Origin: Candidatus Allofournierella pullicola
Lineage (GTDB): Bacteria; Bacillota; Clostridia; Oscillospirales; Ruminococcaceae
Assembly (NCBI GenBank): GCA_019114225.1
Contig: DXFW01000024.1
Coordinates: forward strand, 41,219-105,218
Length of the DNA stretch: 64,000 nucleotides
Reading direction: 5' to 3'
Below, piece after piece: positions 7,525 to 16,713 of the stretch (positions within the stretch are counted from its first letter, which is position 1; the number at the start of each line of letters is the position of its first letter). A program made the translations under genes and the position numbers. Under the pieces are notes generated by a model. That model saw only the letters and a list, made by a program, of their open reading frames with translations. It searched no databases and was not told the origin of the DNA.

Positions 7525-8847
7525 GTGAAAAAAGCATTATCGCTGGGCCTGGCCCTGAGCATGGCGCTCGGACTGATGGCCGGATGTGCAGGCTCTCCCA
7601 GCAGCTCCACCACATCCGCCGGAACATCCACATCGGCTTCTGCCGAAGAGACCGTCATCACCTTTGGCATTCATGTTGCCAACCCCGAAAGCCAGGAAGC
7701 GGTCACCTGGCAGATCGTGCAAGCCTTCAACGAAGCCTATGCCGGCAAGTACAAGGTGGAGTTCCAGGCGGCCGATACCGAGACTCACACCACGAACATG
7801 ATGCTGCAGGCCACCGACGGCACCCTTCCCGAGATCTTCTGGATGGATGCCAGCCAGGCGCCCGAATATGCTGAATCCGGTTATCTTCTGGACCTTTCGG
7901 ATTTCCTGAGCCAGAACGAAGCCGTGGACACCGCCCTGGGCGGCATGGAAGACGCCTTCAACAACGGCTCCATGCAGTACGGCCTGCCCTATCAGTGCAA
8001 CGTGCAGGGTTTCTTCTACAACAAGGACATTTTTGACGCGGCTCAGGTGGCTTATCCCACCGAGGACACCACCTACGACGAATTCCTGACCATGATCGAG
8101 CAGCTGAAAGCAGCCGGCACCACCCCCATCGCCATCGGCAGCAAGAACAGCGCCTACGCCATGTGGGAGTTCAACGAGTTCCTGGCCCGCTACGGCTGGG
8201 AGGAAGACATCGACGCTTACAACGCCGGTGAGACCCCCTTCAACAACGAAAAGCTGGTCTCCTGCTTTGAAAAAGTGAAGGGCCTTGCCGACGCGGGCGC
8301 CTTCCCCGAGAACATGGCCACCATCGAATACTTTGACGCGAAGCAGCTGTTTGTGGACGGCAGCGCGGCGATGTTCGGCACCGGCCAGTGGGACTGCGCC
8401 GCTTTCGACGAGTCTCTGGGCGACAGCATCGGCTTCTGGTGGGGTCCCAAGTTCGAGGACTCTGACGCCGAGCAGGAGATCGCCATGAAGGTGCCTTCCG
8501 CTCCCATCGTGGTGAGCAGCAAGGTCGCGGATGACCCCGCTGTTCAGGAAGCGGTGTATGCCTTCCTTGCGTTCTATTACAGTGAGGACGCCACCGGCAT
8601 TTCCTACGAAGGTTCCATCTTCCCCGCCACCAACTACTCCGGCGTTGCTGCCAGCGAGACTCAGTACGCCATGAACCAGATGATCGAGGCCCTGGCCTCC
8701 GGCTGGGCGGTTCCCGAAGCGGCGCCCGACCAGACTCTCACCCCCTCTGTGCAGGAGGCGCTGTACGACGGCCTGTTTGGCGTTATGCAGGGTGTGTACA
8801 CGCCCGAGCAGGCACTGGACAACATGGACGCGGCGCTGGCTTACTGA
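7525..8847 (+). CDS. Fructoside ABC transporter solute-binding lipoprotein
   Basis: Extracellular solute-binding protein of family 1 (about 440 aa). GTG 7525 is the start: AGGAGG lies 7 nt upstream and the protein then opens with a standard lipoprotein signal (VKKALSLGLALSMALGLMAG, then Cys). The upstream in-frame extension from 7426 overlaps the promoter and operator region and is rejected. A Ser/Thr-rich linker follows the lipid Cys. The mature part has family hallmarks such as LPEIFWMDASQAPEYAESGY and FVDGSAAMFGTGQWD. Encoded ahead of two permeases, GH172, GH32 and fructokinase, it probably binds short fructo-oligosaccharides, sucrose or difructose dianhydrides (inference). Confidence 0.92.
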   Translation: MKKALSLGLALSMALGLMAGCAGSPSSSTTSAGTSTSASAEETVITFGIHVANPESQEAVTWQIVQAFNEAYAGKYKVEFQAADTETHTTNMMLQATDGTLPEIFWMDASQAPEYAESGYLLDLSDFLSQNEAVDTALGGMEDAFNNGSMQYGLPYQCNVQGFFYNKDIFDAAQVAYPTEDTTYDEFLTMIEQLKAAGTTPIAIGSKNSAYAMWEFNEFLARYGWEEDIDAYNAGETPFNNEKLVSCFEKVKGLADAGAFPENMATIEYFDAKQLFVDGSAAMFGTGQWDCAAFDESLGDSIGFWWGPKFEDSDAEQEIAMKVPSAPIVVSSKVADDPAVQEAVYAFLAFYYSEDATGISYEGSIFPATNYSGVAASETQYAMNQMIEALASGWAVPEAAPDQTLTPSVQEALYDGLFGVMQGVYTPEQALDNMDAALAY

Positions 8848-8878
8848 TCCTGTCCCCCACACGCTCCATTTGACCTGC

Positions 8879-8913
8879 AAGCGGGCGCCGGCCGACAGCC
8901 GGCGCCCGCTTTT
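8879..8913 (+). terminator. Intercistronic hairpin after the binding-protein gene
   Basis: A stem of 12-14 bp (GCGGGCGCCGGC / GCCGGCGCCCGC, loop CGACA) followed by TTTT. It lies between the binding-protein and permease genes. It probably attenuates downstream transcription or protects the upstream mRNA, giving excess binding protein. Confidence 0.72.
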
Positions 8914-8931
8914 ACCAAAGGAGGATTCGTT

Positions 8932-9804
8932 TTGCACTGGCTCAGCAAAAAAAGATATCTGGTGGGGATGACACTGCCCTCCCTTCTGGTCTACACGGTG
9001 TACATCATCCTGCCGATCGGCATTGCCGTGTACTACAGTCTGACGAAATATTCCGGCATCGGCAAACCCACCTTCGTGGGGTTCTTGAACTATGCCCGCA
9101 TGCTTGAGGACAAGGTGTTCTGGACATCGCTCAAAAACACAATGATCATGTTTGTGCTTGCGTTTGCCCTGCTGCTCACCCTTTCCTTCCTGCTGGCACT
9201 GCTTCTGAACAGCCGGCTGAAGTTCGCGGATCTGTCCAAGTCACTGATCTTCTCGCCCGCCATCATCGCCCCCATCATCGTGGGCATTATCTGGGTGTAC
9301 ATCCTGGATCCCAACATCGGCGTCATCAACAATCTGCTGGACGCCATCGGCGCTTCGGCGCTCAAGCAAAAATGGATCGGCGGCGAGGTGCTGTCTCCCT
9401 ACAGCATTGCGGTGATCTATTTCTGGCAGCAGCTGGGCTATCTCACCACCATTTTCATCGCCGGCCTGAAGATGATCCCGGAGGATGTTCTGGAGGCGGC
9501 CACCATCGACGGCACCACCTTCCCCCAGAAGGTGCGGTTCGTGATCCTGCCCATGATGAAGACCACCATCTCCACCGTGGCCGTGCTGATCATTACCGGG
9601 GTGTTCAAGATCTTCGAGATCGTGCAGCAGACCACCGGCGGCGGGCCGAACCATCTTTCCGAAACGCTGGTGACCTACAGCTACGCACAGACGTTTGACA
9701 GCGGCAACTACGGATACGGCATGTCCCTTGCCACGTTCACCAGCCTGCTCTCCCTGCTGATCACGGCCATCTATTCCCTGCTCACACGAAATAAGGAGGA
9801 CTGA
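8932..9804 (+). CDS. Sugar ABC transporter permease, MalF type (fructoside locus)
   Basis: Membrane subunit (290 aa) with about six hydrophobic helices, the first near residues 14-34. The EAA loop is LEAATIDGTTFPQKVRFVILP, which contacts the ATPase. The start codon is TTG 8932, preceded by AAAGGAGGA; no in-frame ATG matches this site. It pairs with the MalG-type gene that begins 2 nt after its stop. As in the first locus, no ATPase gene is present, which suggests a shared energising subunit. Confidence 0.92.
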   Translation: MHWLSKKRYLVGMTLPSLLVYTVYIILPIGIAVYYSLTKYSGIGKPTFVGFLNYARMLEDKVFWTSLKNTMIMFVLAFALLLTLSFLLALLLNSRLKFADLSKSLIFSPAIIAPIIVGIIWVYILDPNIGVINNLLDAIGASALKQKWIGGEVLSPYSIAVIYFWQQLGYLTTIFIAGLKMIPEDVLEAATIDGTTFPQKVRFVILPMMKTTISTVAVLIITGVFKIFEIVQQTTGGGPNHLSETLVTYSYAQTFDSGNYGYGMSLATFTSLLSLLITAIYSLLTRNKED

Positions 9805-9806
9805 CC

Positions 9807-10637
9807 ATGACCAAAAAGCAGACAAGGCTGATTCTGTATCCGGTGATGATCCTCATCACCCTGGTGGTGGTGTTTCCTTTTTTGTGGATGCTGATGCTCT
9901 CCTTCAAATCCAGCGGAGAGATCCTGTCTGACCCGCTGGCGTTCCCCACCTCCCTCAATCTTGAAAACTTTGCAAACGCCCTGAACACGCTGAACTTTCC
10001 CCAGCTTTATGCCAACACGTTCCTGATCTGCGCCGCGTCGCTGATCTTTGAACTGGCCATCACCTTTTTGAGTTCCTTTGCACTTGCCCGGCTGGAGTTT
10101 CCCGTCCCGAAGGTCCGCACACTGATCTACAGTTTCCTGATCCTGGGCCTTTCGGTGTCGCCCTTCATCCTGCTGTTCCCTGTGTATAAGATCAATGTGT
10201 TTTTCGGGCTGCGCGGCAAGCTGGCGCTGGTTTTGCCCTATGTGGCCACCTCCATCTCCTTCAACACCCTGCTGCTGGTGGGCTATCTGAAGGCTTTGCC
10301 GCCGGAAATAGACGAGGCGGCCATCATCGACGGCTGCAACGTGTGGGACCTGATGTTGCGGGTCACGCTGCCCATGGCAAAACCGGTCATCGCCACCATT
10401 GTGATCTTCAACGTGCTGTATATCTGGAACGAATTCCCCTTTGCTTCGGTCATGCTGCGGGACGCAGCGGACTACACCCTCTCCATGGGCACCTCGTTCT
10501 TCAAAGGCACCTACACAGTGGACTACGGCGGCATTGTGGCCACCAGTGTGATGATCATCATCCCGGAACTGATCTTCTACGGCATATTCCAGAAAAACAT
10601 CGTGGATGGCATGACGGCGGGCGCCGTCAAGGGCTGA
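9807..10637 (+). CDS. Sugar ABC transporter permease, MalG type (fructoside locus)
   Basis: Membrane subunit (276 aa) with six predicted helices. The EAA loop is IDEAAIIDGCNVWDLMLRVTLP. The C-terminus (GIFQKNIVDGMTAGAVKG) is the canonical MalG ending that contacts the ATPase. ATG 9807 follows a GGAGG box. It is coupled to the preceding permease gene and followed after 32 nt by the GH172 gene. Confidence 0.93.
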   Translation: MTKKQTRLILYPVMILITLVVVFPFLWMLMLSFKSSGEILSDPLAFPTSLNLENFANALNTLNFPQLYANTFLICAASLIFELAITFLSSFALARLEFPVPKVRTLIYSFLILGLSVSPFILLFPVYKINVFFGLRGKLALVLPYVATSISFNTLLLVGYLKALPPEIDEAAIIDGCNVWDLMLRVTLPMAKPVIATIVIFNVLYIWNEFPFASVMLRDAADYTLSMGTSFFKGTYTVDYGGIVATSVMIIIPELIFYGIFQKNIVDGMTAGAVKG

Positions 10638-10669
10638 CACGTTCAAATGCATGAAAAGGAGTTTTGAGC

Positions 10670-12019
10670 ATGAACAATCAAAGCGGTATTTTCGGTGACC
10701 TGACCCATGTTGCCAAAGCGCGCAACGGCAGGCTTTCCAGCTGGGACCAGCGGGGAAAGAACCAGGACTACTGGCAGATCCCTGCCGGCGAGACCATCTG
10801 CCTGGGCGAAGTGGAGGGGCCCGGCTGCATTACTCATATCTGGATGACTTCTTCCTGCCGGCGGGTCAAATCCCCCAGCATTCTGGACCCCGTCCTGAAC
10901 GCCAGCGCCGCCCCGGTAATGGAGATCCATCCGGCTCTCGGCGTCATTTGGGATGACTACGACCCCTTCTACTACCGCAAGGCCCTGATCCGGATCACCT
11001 GGGACGACCAGAGCAACCCCAGCGTTCTGGTTCCCTTTGGCGATTTCTTCTGCATTGGAAACTGCTACCCCGGCAACTTCACTTCCCTGCCCTTCAACGT
11101 GTCGCTCAAGCCGGAAGAGGCCGGCCGCTACGGCGCGCCCTGCTCTGTGTCCTGCTACTTCCCCATGCCCTTCAACAAGAAGGCTAAAATCGAGATCGTC
11201 AACGAAAACGACGTTCCTTTCATCCTTTACTTCAACATCGACTACGAAATGTATCCCGAACCGCTGAGCGAGAACACCGCCTATTTCCACGCCTGCTGGA
11301 ACCGCGAGAACCCCTGCAAGGGCTGGGGCAACGACCTGCAGGTGAACTCTCCCGAAGTGAACAACGTCACCAATTTCAAGGGCGAGAACAACTATACCGT
11401 TCTGGACGTGGAAGGCTGCGGCCATTATGTGGGCTGCAACCTGACCGTCAAGCACTACCAGGGCAGCTGGTGGGGCGAGGGCAACGACATGTTCTTCATC
11501 GACGGCGAGGAATACCCCAGCCTGAACGGCACCGGCACCGAGGACTATTTCAATCACGCCTGGGGCATGCAGCGCAATGCGTATCCCTTCTTCGGCACCA
11601 TCGTTCACGAGGGTGACAGCGGTGATTTCCAGGTGTCCTACCGCTTCCACATCACCGACCCCGTCCGTTTTGAAAAGCACCTGCGTGTGACCATCGAGCA
11701 TGGGCATGCCAATCAGCTTTCGGATGACTGGAGTTCCACCGCCTACTGGTATCAGCTGCTCCCCACCCAGAAAGAGCTCACGGTGCCGCCGGTGGAAGAG
11801 CGCCTTCCCAACGTGCCCCAGCTGCACACCCCCGCCGCCGCGCTGCCCGAGCTGACCGAAGAGATGAAAGCCGCCCGCGCCGCGTGGCAGGAGCGCTGGG
11901 AGACCTATTCTCCCGAGCGGCAGCAGCAGCTGCGTATCAAAGAGGACAAAGCGCGCCGTGAATCCCGTCTGAACACCGAGTTCGCCAAAAAGCTGCGGGA
12001 TCAGTACGACAATCGTTGA
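10670..12019 (+). CDS. GH172 (DUF2961) glycoside hydrolase, probable difructose dianhydride-acting enzyme
   Basis: Cytoplasmic enzyme (449 aa) of the DUF2961 family, now glycoside hydrolase family 172. Seen: no signal peptide; an N-terminal WEGPGCITHIW-like element (GEVEGPGCITHIWMTS); the signature GTGTEDYFNHAWG; and Glu at positions 270 (WWGEGND) and 291 (GTEDYF). As I recall, the Bifidobacterium dentium enzyme acting on difructose dianhydride I uses Glu270 and Glu291, and this protein has Glu at both numbers. ATG 10670 is chosen over TTG 10664 because AGGAG lies 8 nt upstream. Its neighbours (GH32, fructokinase, importer) support fructose release. Other GH172 members cleave alpha-D-arabinofuranosides, so the substrate is not certain. 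Confidence 0.87.
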   Translation: MNNQSGIFGDLTHVAKARNGRLSSWDQRGKNQDYWQIPAGETICLGEVEGPGCITHIWMTSSCRRVKSPSILDPVLNASAAPVMEIHPALGVIWDDYDPFYYRKALIRITWDDQSNPSVLVPFGDFFCIGNCYPGNFTSLPFNVSLKPEEAGRYGAPCSVSCYFPMPFNKKAKIEIVNENDVPFILYFNIDYEMYPEPLSENTAYFHACWNRENPCKGWGNDLQVNSPEVNNVTNFKGENNYTVLDVEGCGHYVGCNLTVKHYQGSWWGEGNDMFFIDGEEYPSLNGTGTEDYFNHAWGMQRNAYPFFGTIVHEGDSGDFQVSYRFHITDPVRFEKHLRVTIEHGHANQLSDDWSSTAYWYQLLPTQKELTVPPVEERLPNVPQLHTPAAALPELTEEMKAARAAWQERWETYSPERQQQLRIKEDKARRESRLNTEFAKKLRDQYDNR

Positions 12020-12037
12020 ATGCATTGGAGAGAGAGC

Positions 12038-13525
12038 ATGTCAGAACAACGTATGCAACAGCAGATCGAGGCTGCGTGTGCGCACATTGCCCAGCACGCG
12101 GAGAGCGTTCGGCACAGCCGCTACCGCCAGAGGTACCACTTCATGCCCCAGTGCGGCTGGCTGAACGACCCCAACGGCCTGATCTATTTCAAAGGCAAGT
12201 ATCATTTCTTCTATCAATACAATCCCTATTCCGGTTTTTGGGACCGCATGTTTTGGGGTCATGCGGTGAGCGAGGACCTGCTCCACTGGGATTACCTTCC
12301 TGTGGCGCTGGCCCCCAGCGAAGAATACGACGATCACCCCAAGGGCGGCTGTTTTTCCGGCAGTGCCATCGTGATCGGCGACAAGCTGTGGGTGATGTAC
12401 ACCGGCACCTGCAACAACGGCAACGGGTTTGAGCAGTCCCAGTGCGTTGCCTGGAGCGAGGACGGCGTCCAGTTCCACAAATACGAGGGCAACCCCGTGC
12501 TGACGGCTCCCGAGGGCGTGCGTCCCGACTGCTTCCGCGATCCGAAGGTGTGGGAGCACGACGGTCTTTACTACATGGTCTGCGGCGCCAGCCGTGACGG
12601 CAAAGCCCAGGCGCTTGTATACCGCTCGGCCGATTTTCTTCACTGGGAATTTTTCAATGTCCTGGCCGAAAGCCGCGGCGAGTGGGGGTACATGTGGGAG
12701 TGCCCGGATTTCTTCCCTCTGGGCGACAAATATGTGCTGATGTTTTCTCCCATGGGCGGCGGTGAGCGCACCAGCGTCTACCTTGTGGGCGATTTCGATT
12801 ATGAGACCGGAAAGTTCCAGTGGTCCACCAGCGGCGAAAACGATTGGGGATTCGACTATTACGCGCCTCAATCCTTCCTCGCGCCGGACGGCCGCCGTAT
12901 CATGGTAGCCTGGGCAAACTCCTGGGACTGGATGCCGACCTGGAAAGACTGGGGGCCCACCTACCGGGAGGGCTGGAACGGCTTTTTCGATCTGCCCCGG
13001 GAAGTGCGCCTTTTGCCGGACAATTCGCTTCAGTTCCTGCCGGTAAAAGAGCTGCGCGCGCTGCGCCGCGATCCTCAGTTCAAAGACGTGCTGGAACTGC
13101 AGCCAGATCAGGAGCAGTCCGTGACTGCCGGCGACGGTGTGGCTTTTGAACTGCGGTTCACTCTGGATCTGGAGCACACCGACGCGGAGCAGGTGGAGCT
13201 TTCTCTGCGCTGCGGCGAAGGCCGCCGCACGGTCTGCACGCTGGATCTGAAACACAGCATGATGTATGTGGACCGGAACAACTCCGACGGCTGGAGCCGC
13301 GGTGTGTCCAAAAGTCCCCTTTTTGTCCGTGACAAGACGCTTTTGGACGTGCACGTTTTTTCCGACCAGAGCTCCCTTGAGATCTTCACCAGCGACTGCA
13401 CCACCAACCATTCCCTGAACGTGTTCGCCTCTGACGCGCAAAACGGCATTCTGCTGTGCGCCCGGGGCGGCGGCGCCCGTCTGCTTTCGCTGGAAGGCTA
13501 CGGTCTGGAGCGGACCTTTTGCTGA
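12038..13525 (+). CDS. GH32 beta-fructofuranosidase (intracellular invertase / sucrose-6-phosphate hydrolase type)
   Basis: Fructoside hydrolase (495 aa) that releases fructose from sucrose, short fructans or the linear product of GH172. Catalytic elements are all visible: WLNDPNGL with nucleophile Asp44, FRDPKV with transition-state Asp168, and ECPDFF with acid/base Glu221. A C-terminal beta-sandwich follows from about residue 350. There is no signal peptide, so it acts in the cytoplasm on imported sugar. ATG 12038 follows GGAGAGAG; the ATG at 12020 that touches the previous stop lacks a ribosome site. It sits between GH172 and fructokinase. Confidence 0.93.
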   Translation: MSEQRMQQQIEAACAHIAQHAESVRHSRYRQRYHFMPQCGWLNDPNGLIYFKGKYHFFYQYNPYSGFWDRMFWGHAVSEDLLHWDYLPVALAPSEEYDDHPKGGCFSGSAIVIGDKLWVMYTGTCNNGNGFEQSQCVAWSEDGVQFHKYEGNPVLTAPEGVRPDCFRDPKVWEHDGLYYMVCGASRDGKAQALVYRSADFLHWEFFNVLAESRGEWGYMWECPDFFPLGDKYVLMFSPMGGGERTSVYLVGDFDYETGKFQWSTSGENDWGFDYYAPQSFLAPDGRRIMVAWANSWDWMPTWKDWGPTYREGWNGFFDLPREVRLLPDNSLQFLPVKELRALRRDPQFKDVLELQPDQEQSVTAGDGVAFELRFTLDLEHTDAEQVELSLRCGEGRRTVCTLDLKHSMMYVDRNNSDGWSRGVSKSPLFVRDKTLLDVHVFSDQSSLEIFTSDCTTNHSLNVFASDAQNGILLCARGGGARLLSLEGYGLERTFC

Positions 13526-13563
13526 GACCGCTGCCGGGCGACATGAGAACGGAGGAAAGATCC

Positions 13564-14535
13564 ATGAAGCAGTTTGACGTTGTGGCCATGGGTGAACTTT
13601 TGATCGATTTCACCGAAAACGGGACCAGCTCCCAAGGCAATCCCCTTCTTGAGGCGAACCCCGGCGGAGCGCCCTGCAACGTGCTGGCCATGCTTGCAAA
13701 ACTCGGCAAAAGCACAGCCTTTATCGGCAAGGTGGGCAGCGACCAGTTTGGCAGCCAGCTGAAGGACACGCTGCGCGCCGTTGGGATCGACATGCGCGGC
13801 CTTGTCACCGATCCCGTCGTTCACACCACACTGGCGTTTGTGCACACTTTGCCTGACGGGGACCGCGACTTTTCCTTTTACCGCGCCCCCGGCGCCGACA
13901 TGATGTTGACGGCGCAGGAACTGGCGCCCGGGCTGGTGGAACAGGCAAAGATATTCCATTTCGGAACTCTGTCCATGACCCACGACGGCGTTCGCGCCGC
14001 GACCCTTTGCGCATTGGACCGGGCCCGGGAAGCCGGAGTCAAAGTCTCCTTCGACCCGAATCTCCGCCCGCCCCTGTGGTCTTCCATGGAACTTGCCAAG
14101 GAATGTATGGGGTTGGGGATGTCCCGCTGCGACTATCTGAAGATCGCGGACAACGAAGTGCGCTTCTTCACCGGCACAGAGGACTGCGAAGAAGGCGTCC
14201 GCCTCATCCGCGAACGGTATCCCAACATCTCGGTGCTTTTCCTGACGCTGGGGCCGGACGGCAGCCGTGCTTACTGCCGCGGCCTGCGTGCCGAGCAGCC
14301 CGGTTTTGTGGTGGGTACCGTCGACACCTGCGGCGCGGGTGACACCTTCTGCGGCTGTGCGCTGGGGTATCTGCTGGACCATGACCCCGACCAGCTCACC
14401 CAGAGCCAGCTGGAAGAACTTTTGCGCTTTGCCAATGCGGCGGCCGCGCTGGTCACCACCAAAAAAGGCGCCATCCGCTCCATGCCGGAGCGGTGGCAGA
14501 TCGACGCTCTGCTCAACGCCCCTGCGGGGCATTAA
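13564..14535 (+). CDS. PfkB-family fructokinase
   Basis: Cytoplasmic kinase (323 aa) that phosphorylates fructose freed by the GH32/GH172 enzymes to fructose-6-phosphate. It has the N-terminal family signature GELLIDFTENG, the glycine-rich segment NPGGAPCNVLAMLAKLG (residues 33-49) and the C-terminal motif DTCGAGDTFCGCALG with the catalytic Asp. ATG 13564 follows GGAGGAAAGA; a longer in-frame start at 13456 lies within the GH32 gene and is rejected. It is the last gene of the locus, closed by a bidirectional terminator. Confidence 0.93.
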   Translation: MKQFDVVAMGELLIDFTENGTSSQGNPLLEANPGGAPCNVLAMLAKLGKSTAFIGKVGSDQFGSQLKDTLRAVGIDMRGLVTDPVVHTTLAFVHTLPDGDRDFSFYRAPGADMMLTAQELAPGLVEQAKIFHFGTLSMTHDGVRAATLCALDRAREAGVKVSFDPNLRPPLWSSMELAKECMGLGMSRCDYLKIADNEVRFFTGTEDCEEGVRLIRERYPNISVLFLTLGPDGSRAYCRGLRAEQPGFVVGTVDTCGAGDTFCGCALGYLLDHDPDQLTQSQLEELLRFANAAAALVTTKKGAIRSMPERWQIDALLNAPAGH

Positions 14536-14540
14536 AGAAC

Positions 14541-14592
14541 AAAAAAGCCGGGGGCGGCTCCTCCTTTCGGAAGGGACCGTCTCCGGTTTTTT
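14541..14592. terminator. Bidirectional terminator between fructokinase and guanine deaminase genes
   Basis: An imperfect hairpin begins with A6 and ends with T6 (AAAAAAGCCGG ... CCGGTTTTTT) and has an inner CCTT-TCGG-AAGG stem. Converging genes end on both sides, so it can serve both. Confidence 0.7.
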
Positions 14593-14597
14593 GCATT

Positions 14598-15863
14598 TCA
14601 GAACAGCTGCCGCCCGGCCACATACTTGGCAAGAGGCAGGCCGTCGGAGAGCCAGACCACTCGCTCCAGACGTTCGGTGAGGGTGCACTGGCGGGTGGTG
14701 GGCAGGGCGCTGTCGTCCATGACGATGGCGTCGAACTCATAGCCCGGCTCGAAGCTGCCCACTTTGCCGAAGAACTCGCCGCCGCCTTTGGTGGCAAGAT
14801 ACAGCGCTTCGGGCAGGGTGAGCGCGGGCAGGCTGTCATCCACCAGGCGCCAGCGCAGCTTGGAGCACTGGATGGCGTCGGTCATGGCGCGGAAGATGGA
14901 AAGGTGCGCGCCGCCGGCCACGTCGCTGCCCAGACCCGCCTTTTGGCCTTCCCGCAGCCAGGTGCGCACGGGCGCAATGCCGGAGGAAACGTTCATGTTG
15001 GACTGTGGGCAGTGTGCCAAAAACACGCCCCGCTCCTTCATCAGGGCCCGCTCCTCCTCGCCGCTCCAGATACAGTGGGCCATCACGGTGGGACACTCGC
15101 CGCCAAACAGGCCCGGCTGACTGTAGGCTTCGCCGTAAAACCGGGTGGAGGGGCGCAGCTGTTTGACCCACTCGATCTCGGAGAGGTTCTCCGACAGGTG
15201 CGACTGCATTGCCGCGCCGAACTGCCGCTGCAGCCCGCCCAGGCCGTTCATCAGCGTCTCGGAGCAGCTGGGGATGAACCGGGGGGTGATGACCGGACGC
15301 ACACCGGAAAAGCCGGCGCTTTCTTCCAGCCAGCGGCGGGTCTCAGCCAGGGAACCTTCGGTGGTCTCCCGCAGATAGTCCGGGCAGTTGGAATCCATGT
15401 TCAGCTTGCCCACAAAGCCCCGCAGGCCCGCCTTTTCCAGCAGGTCCATCAGCAGCAGGGTGGCGGGCCGGTGCACCGTGGCAAAGATACTCGCGCGGGT
15501 GGTGGCGCTGCGGGTCAGTTCATCCGCGAACACCCGGTAGGCCGCCGCCGCATAGGCCGGATCGGCAAAACGGGCTTCCTCCGGGAAGGCGTTTTCTTCC
15601 AGCCAGTCCAGCAATTCCATATCCATGCCCAGGCCCCGGTAGGCATACTGACTGGCGTGAACGTGCAGGTCCACCAGGCCGGGCAGGATGAGCCGGTCGC
15701 CATGTTCATGGACGGGGATGTTTGCAAACCGCTCGGGCAGCGTCTCAAAAATGCCCGCCACAAGCCCGTTTTCGCAGACGAGATACTGCCGGGGCCGCAC
15801 TTCCAGCTTGCCGCAGACAGGCGTAAAAATAATATTGCCCTTCAGGGCGAAGGTTTGTTCCAT
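14598..15863 (-). CDS. guaD: Guanine deaminase (amidohydrolase family)
   Basis: Zinc metallohydrolase (421 aa) that converts guanine to xanthine and ammonia in purine salvage or catabolism. It has the metal-binding motif PGLVDLHVHASQY with both His, and FATVHRPAT. QSHLSEN contains the third metal His, MAHCIWS the fourth, and GLGSDVAGG the metal Asp. The order and spacing match guanine deaminase more closely than other amidohydrolases such as atrazine or cytosine deaminases, though the exact substrate remains inferred. ATG 15863 is preceded by a GGAG-like site. It stands alone downstream of the YaaA operon on the same strand. Confidence 0.85.
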   Translation of the reverse strand: MEQTFALKGNIIFTPVCGKLEVRPRQYLVCENGLVAGIFETLPERFANIPVHEHGDRLILPGLVDLHVHASQYAYRGLGMDMELLDWLEENAFPEEARFADPAYAAAAYRVFADELTRSATTRASIFATVHRPATLLLMDLLEKAGLRGFVGKLNMDSNCPDYLRETTEGSLAETRRWLEESAGFSGVRPVITPRFIPSCSETLMNGLGGLQRQFGAAMQSHLSENLSEIEWVKQLRPSTRFYGEAYSQPGLFGGECPTVMAHCIWSGEEERALMKERGVFLAHCPQSNMNVSSGIAPVRTWLREGQKAGLGSDVAGGAHLSIFRAMTDAIQCSKLRWRLVDDSLPALTLPEALYLATKGGGEFFGKVGSFEPGYEFDAIVMDDSALPTTRQCTLTERLERVVWLSDGLPLAKYVAGRQLF

Positions 15864-15969
15864 TGTGTTCTCCTTGATTTTTCAGGGGGCGTGACTTTCT
15901 CCGCTGAACATTGTACGCAAAAAGGCGCAAAAACACAAGGGCTTTTCGTCGCCCGCAAAGGGAACGCCC

Positions 15970-16713
15970 TCATGTTTCCCGCAGGAACACGAGGACGTTC
16001 TCCGATGAATATCCGGGGGCAAAGCGGTAGCCCAGGCGGTCAAACGAGCAAAGGTCTTGCGGGCGTTCGGCGCCGGTCTCAGCCATATAGCGCACCATCT
16101 CGCCCCGGGCCATCTTGCACAGGGTGCCCTTTTCCACCACCCTGCCCGCCTGTTCCTCGCCAAAAACACAGCGCACCAGCCGCACGGAAGGCGGCAGGTG
16201 TTTGGTCACCGCGTCGCTGTATTCCCGGGAGGCCAGGTCCAGCACCCAGTCTGTGCCCTCGGCCAGCGCCACCGCCAGGCCCGCGCCCCAGAACCCGTAG
16301 AGGTCTTTGGCGCCATCCACCGCCAGCTTCGCCTGCATTTCCAGCCGATAGGGGGTCACCCCGTCAAAGGGGCGCAGCAGACCGTAAAACCCGGAGAGAA
16401 TGCGCAGGTTCTTTTGCAGATAGCCAAACTCCCTGTCGGTGAACACGTCCGGCGCCATATAGCGGTACTGAATGCCCTCATAGCTCAGAATGGCGGGCGT
16501 GAGGTTTCGGCGCAGATCCATCGTTTTTAGCCGGCGCAGATTTTCCTCCGCGATGGAGTCGTTGCACTTCCAGAGCGTTTTGAGCCGGTCATAGGGCATG
16601 GCCCGCAGCGTCTCCAGAAGCCGCTGGGTCTTTTCCAGAAAAAGCGGAAGTTCCTGCCAGGGCAGGCCGTCGTCCGATTTCATCTTTTTGGCCGGCGAAA
16701 TGATGATCTTCAT
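15970..16713 (-). CDS. yaaA: YaaA family peroxide-stress protein
   Basis: Protein of 247 aa in the YaaA/DUF328 family. It begins with the diagnostic MKIIISPAKKMK and has the conserved segments QYRYMAPDVFTDREF, LSGFYGLLRPFDGVTPYRLEM and DRLGYRF. YaaA binds DNA and limits iron-driven oxidative damage during hydrogen peroxide stress in Escherichia coli. The start overlaps the stop of the rhodanese gene by 4 nt. Together with the upstream peroxiredoxin gene it forms a short oxidative-stress operon, which agrees with the family role. Confidence 0.92.
   Translation of the reverse strand: MKIIISPAKKMKSDDGLPWQELPLFLEKTQRLLETLRAMPYDRLKTLWKCNDSIAEENLRRLKTMDLRRNLTPAILSYEGIQYRYMAPDVFTDREFGYLQKNLRILSGFYGLLRPFDGVTPYRLEMQAKLAVDGAKDLYGFWGAGLAVALAEGTDWVLDLASREYSDAVTKHLPPSVRLVRCVFGEEQAGRVVEKGTLCKMARGEMVRYMAETGAERPQDLCSFDRLGYRFAPGYSSENVLVFLRET

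Noticed and set aside
14493..16442. A 649-codon open frame on the plus strand
   Set aside because: Antisense to guanine deaminase and yaaA, with no recognisable domain and biased shadow composition.
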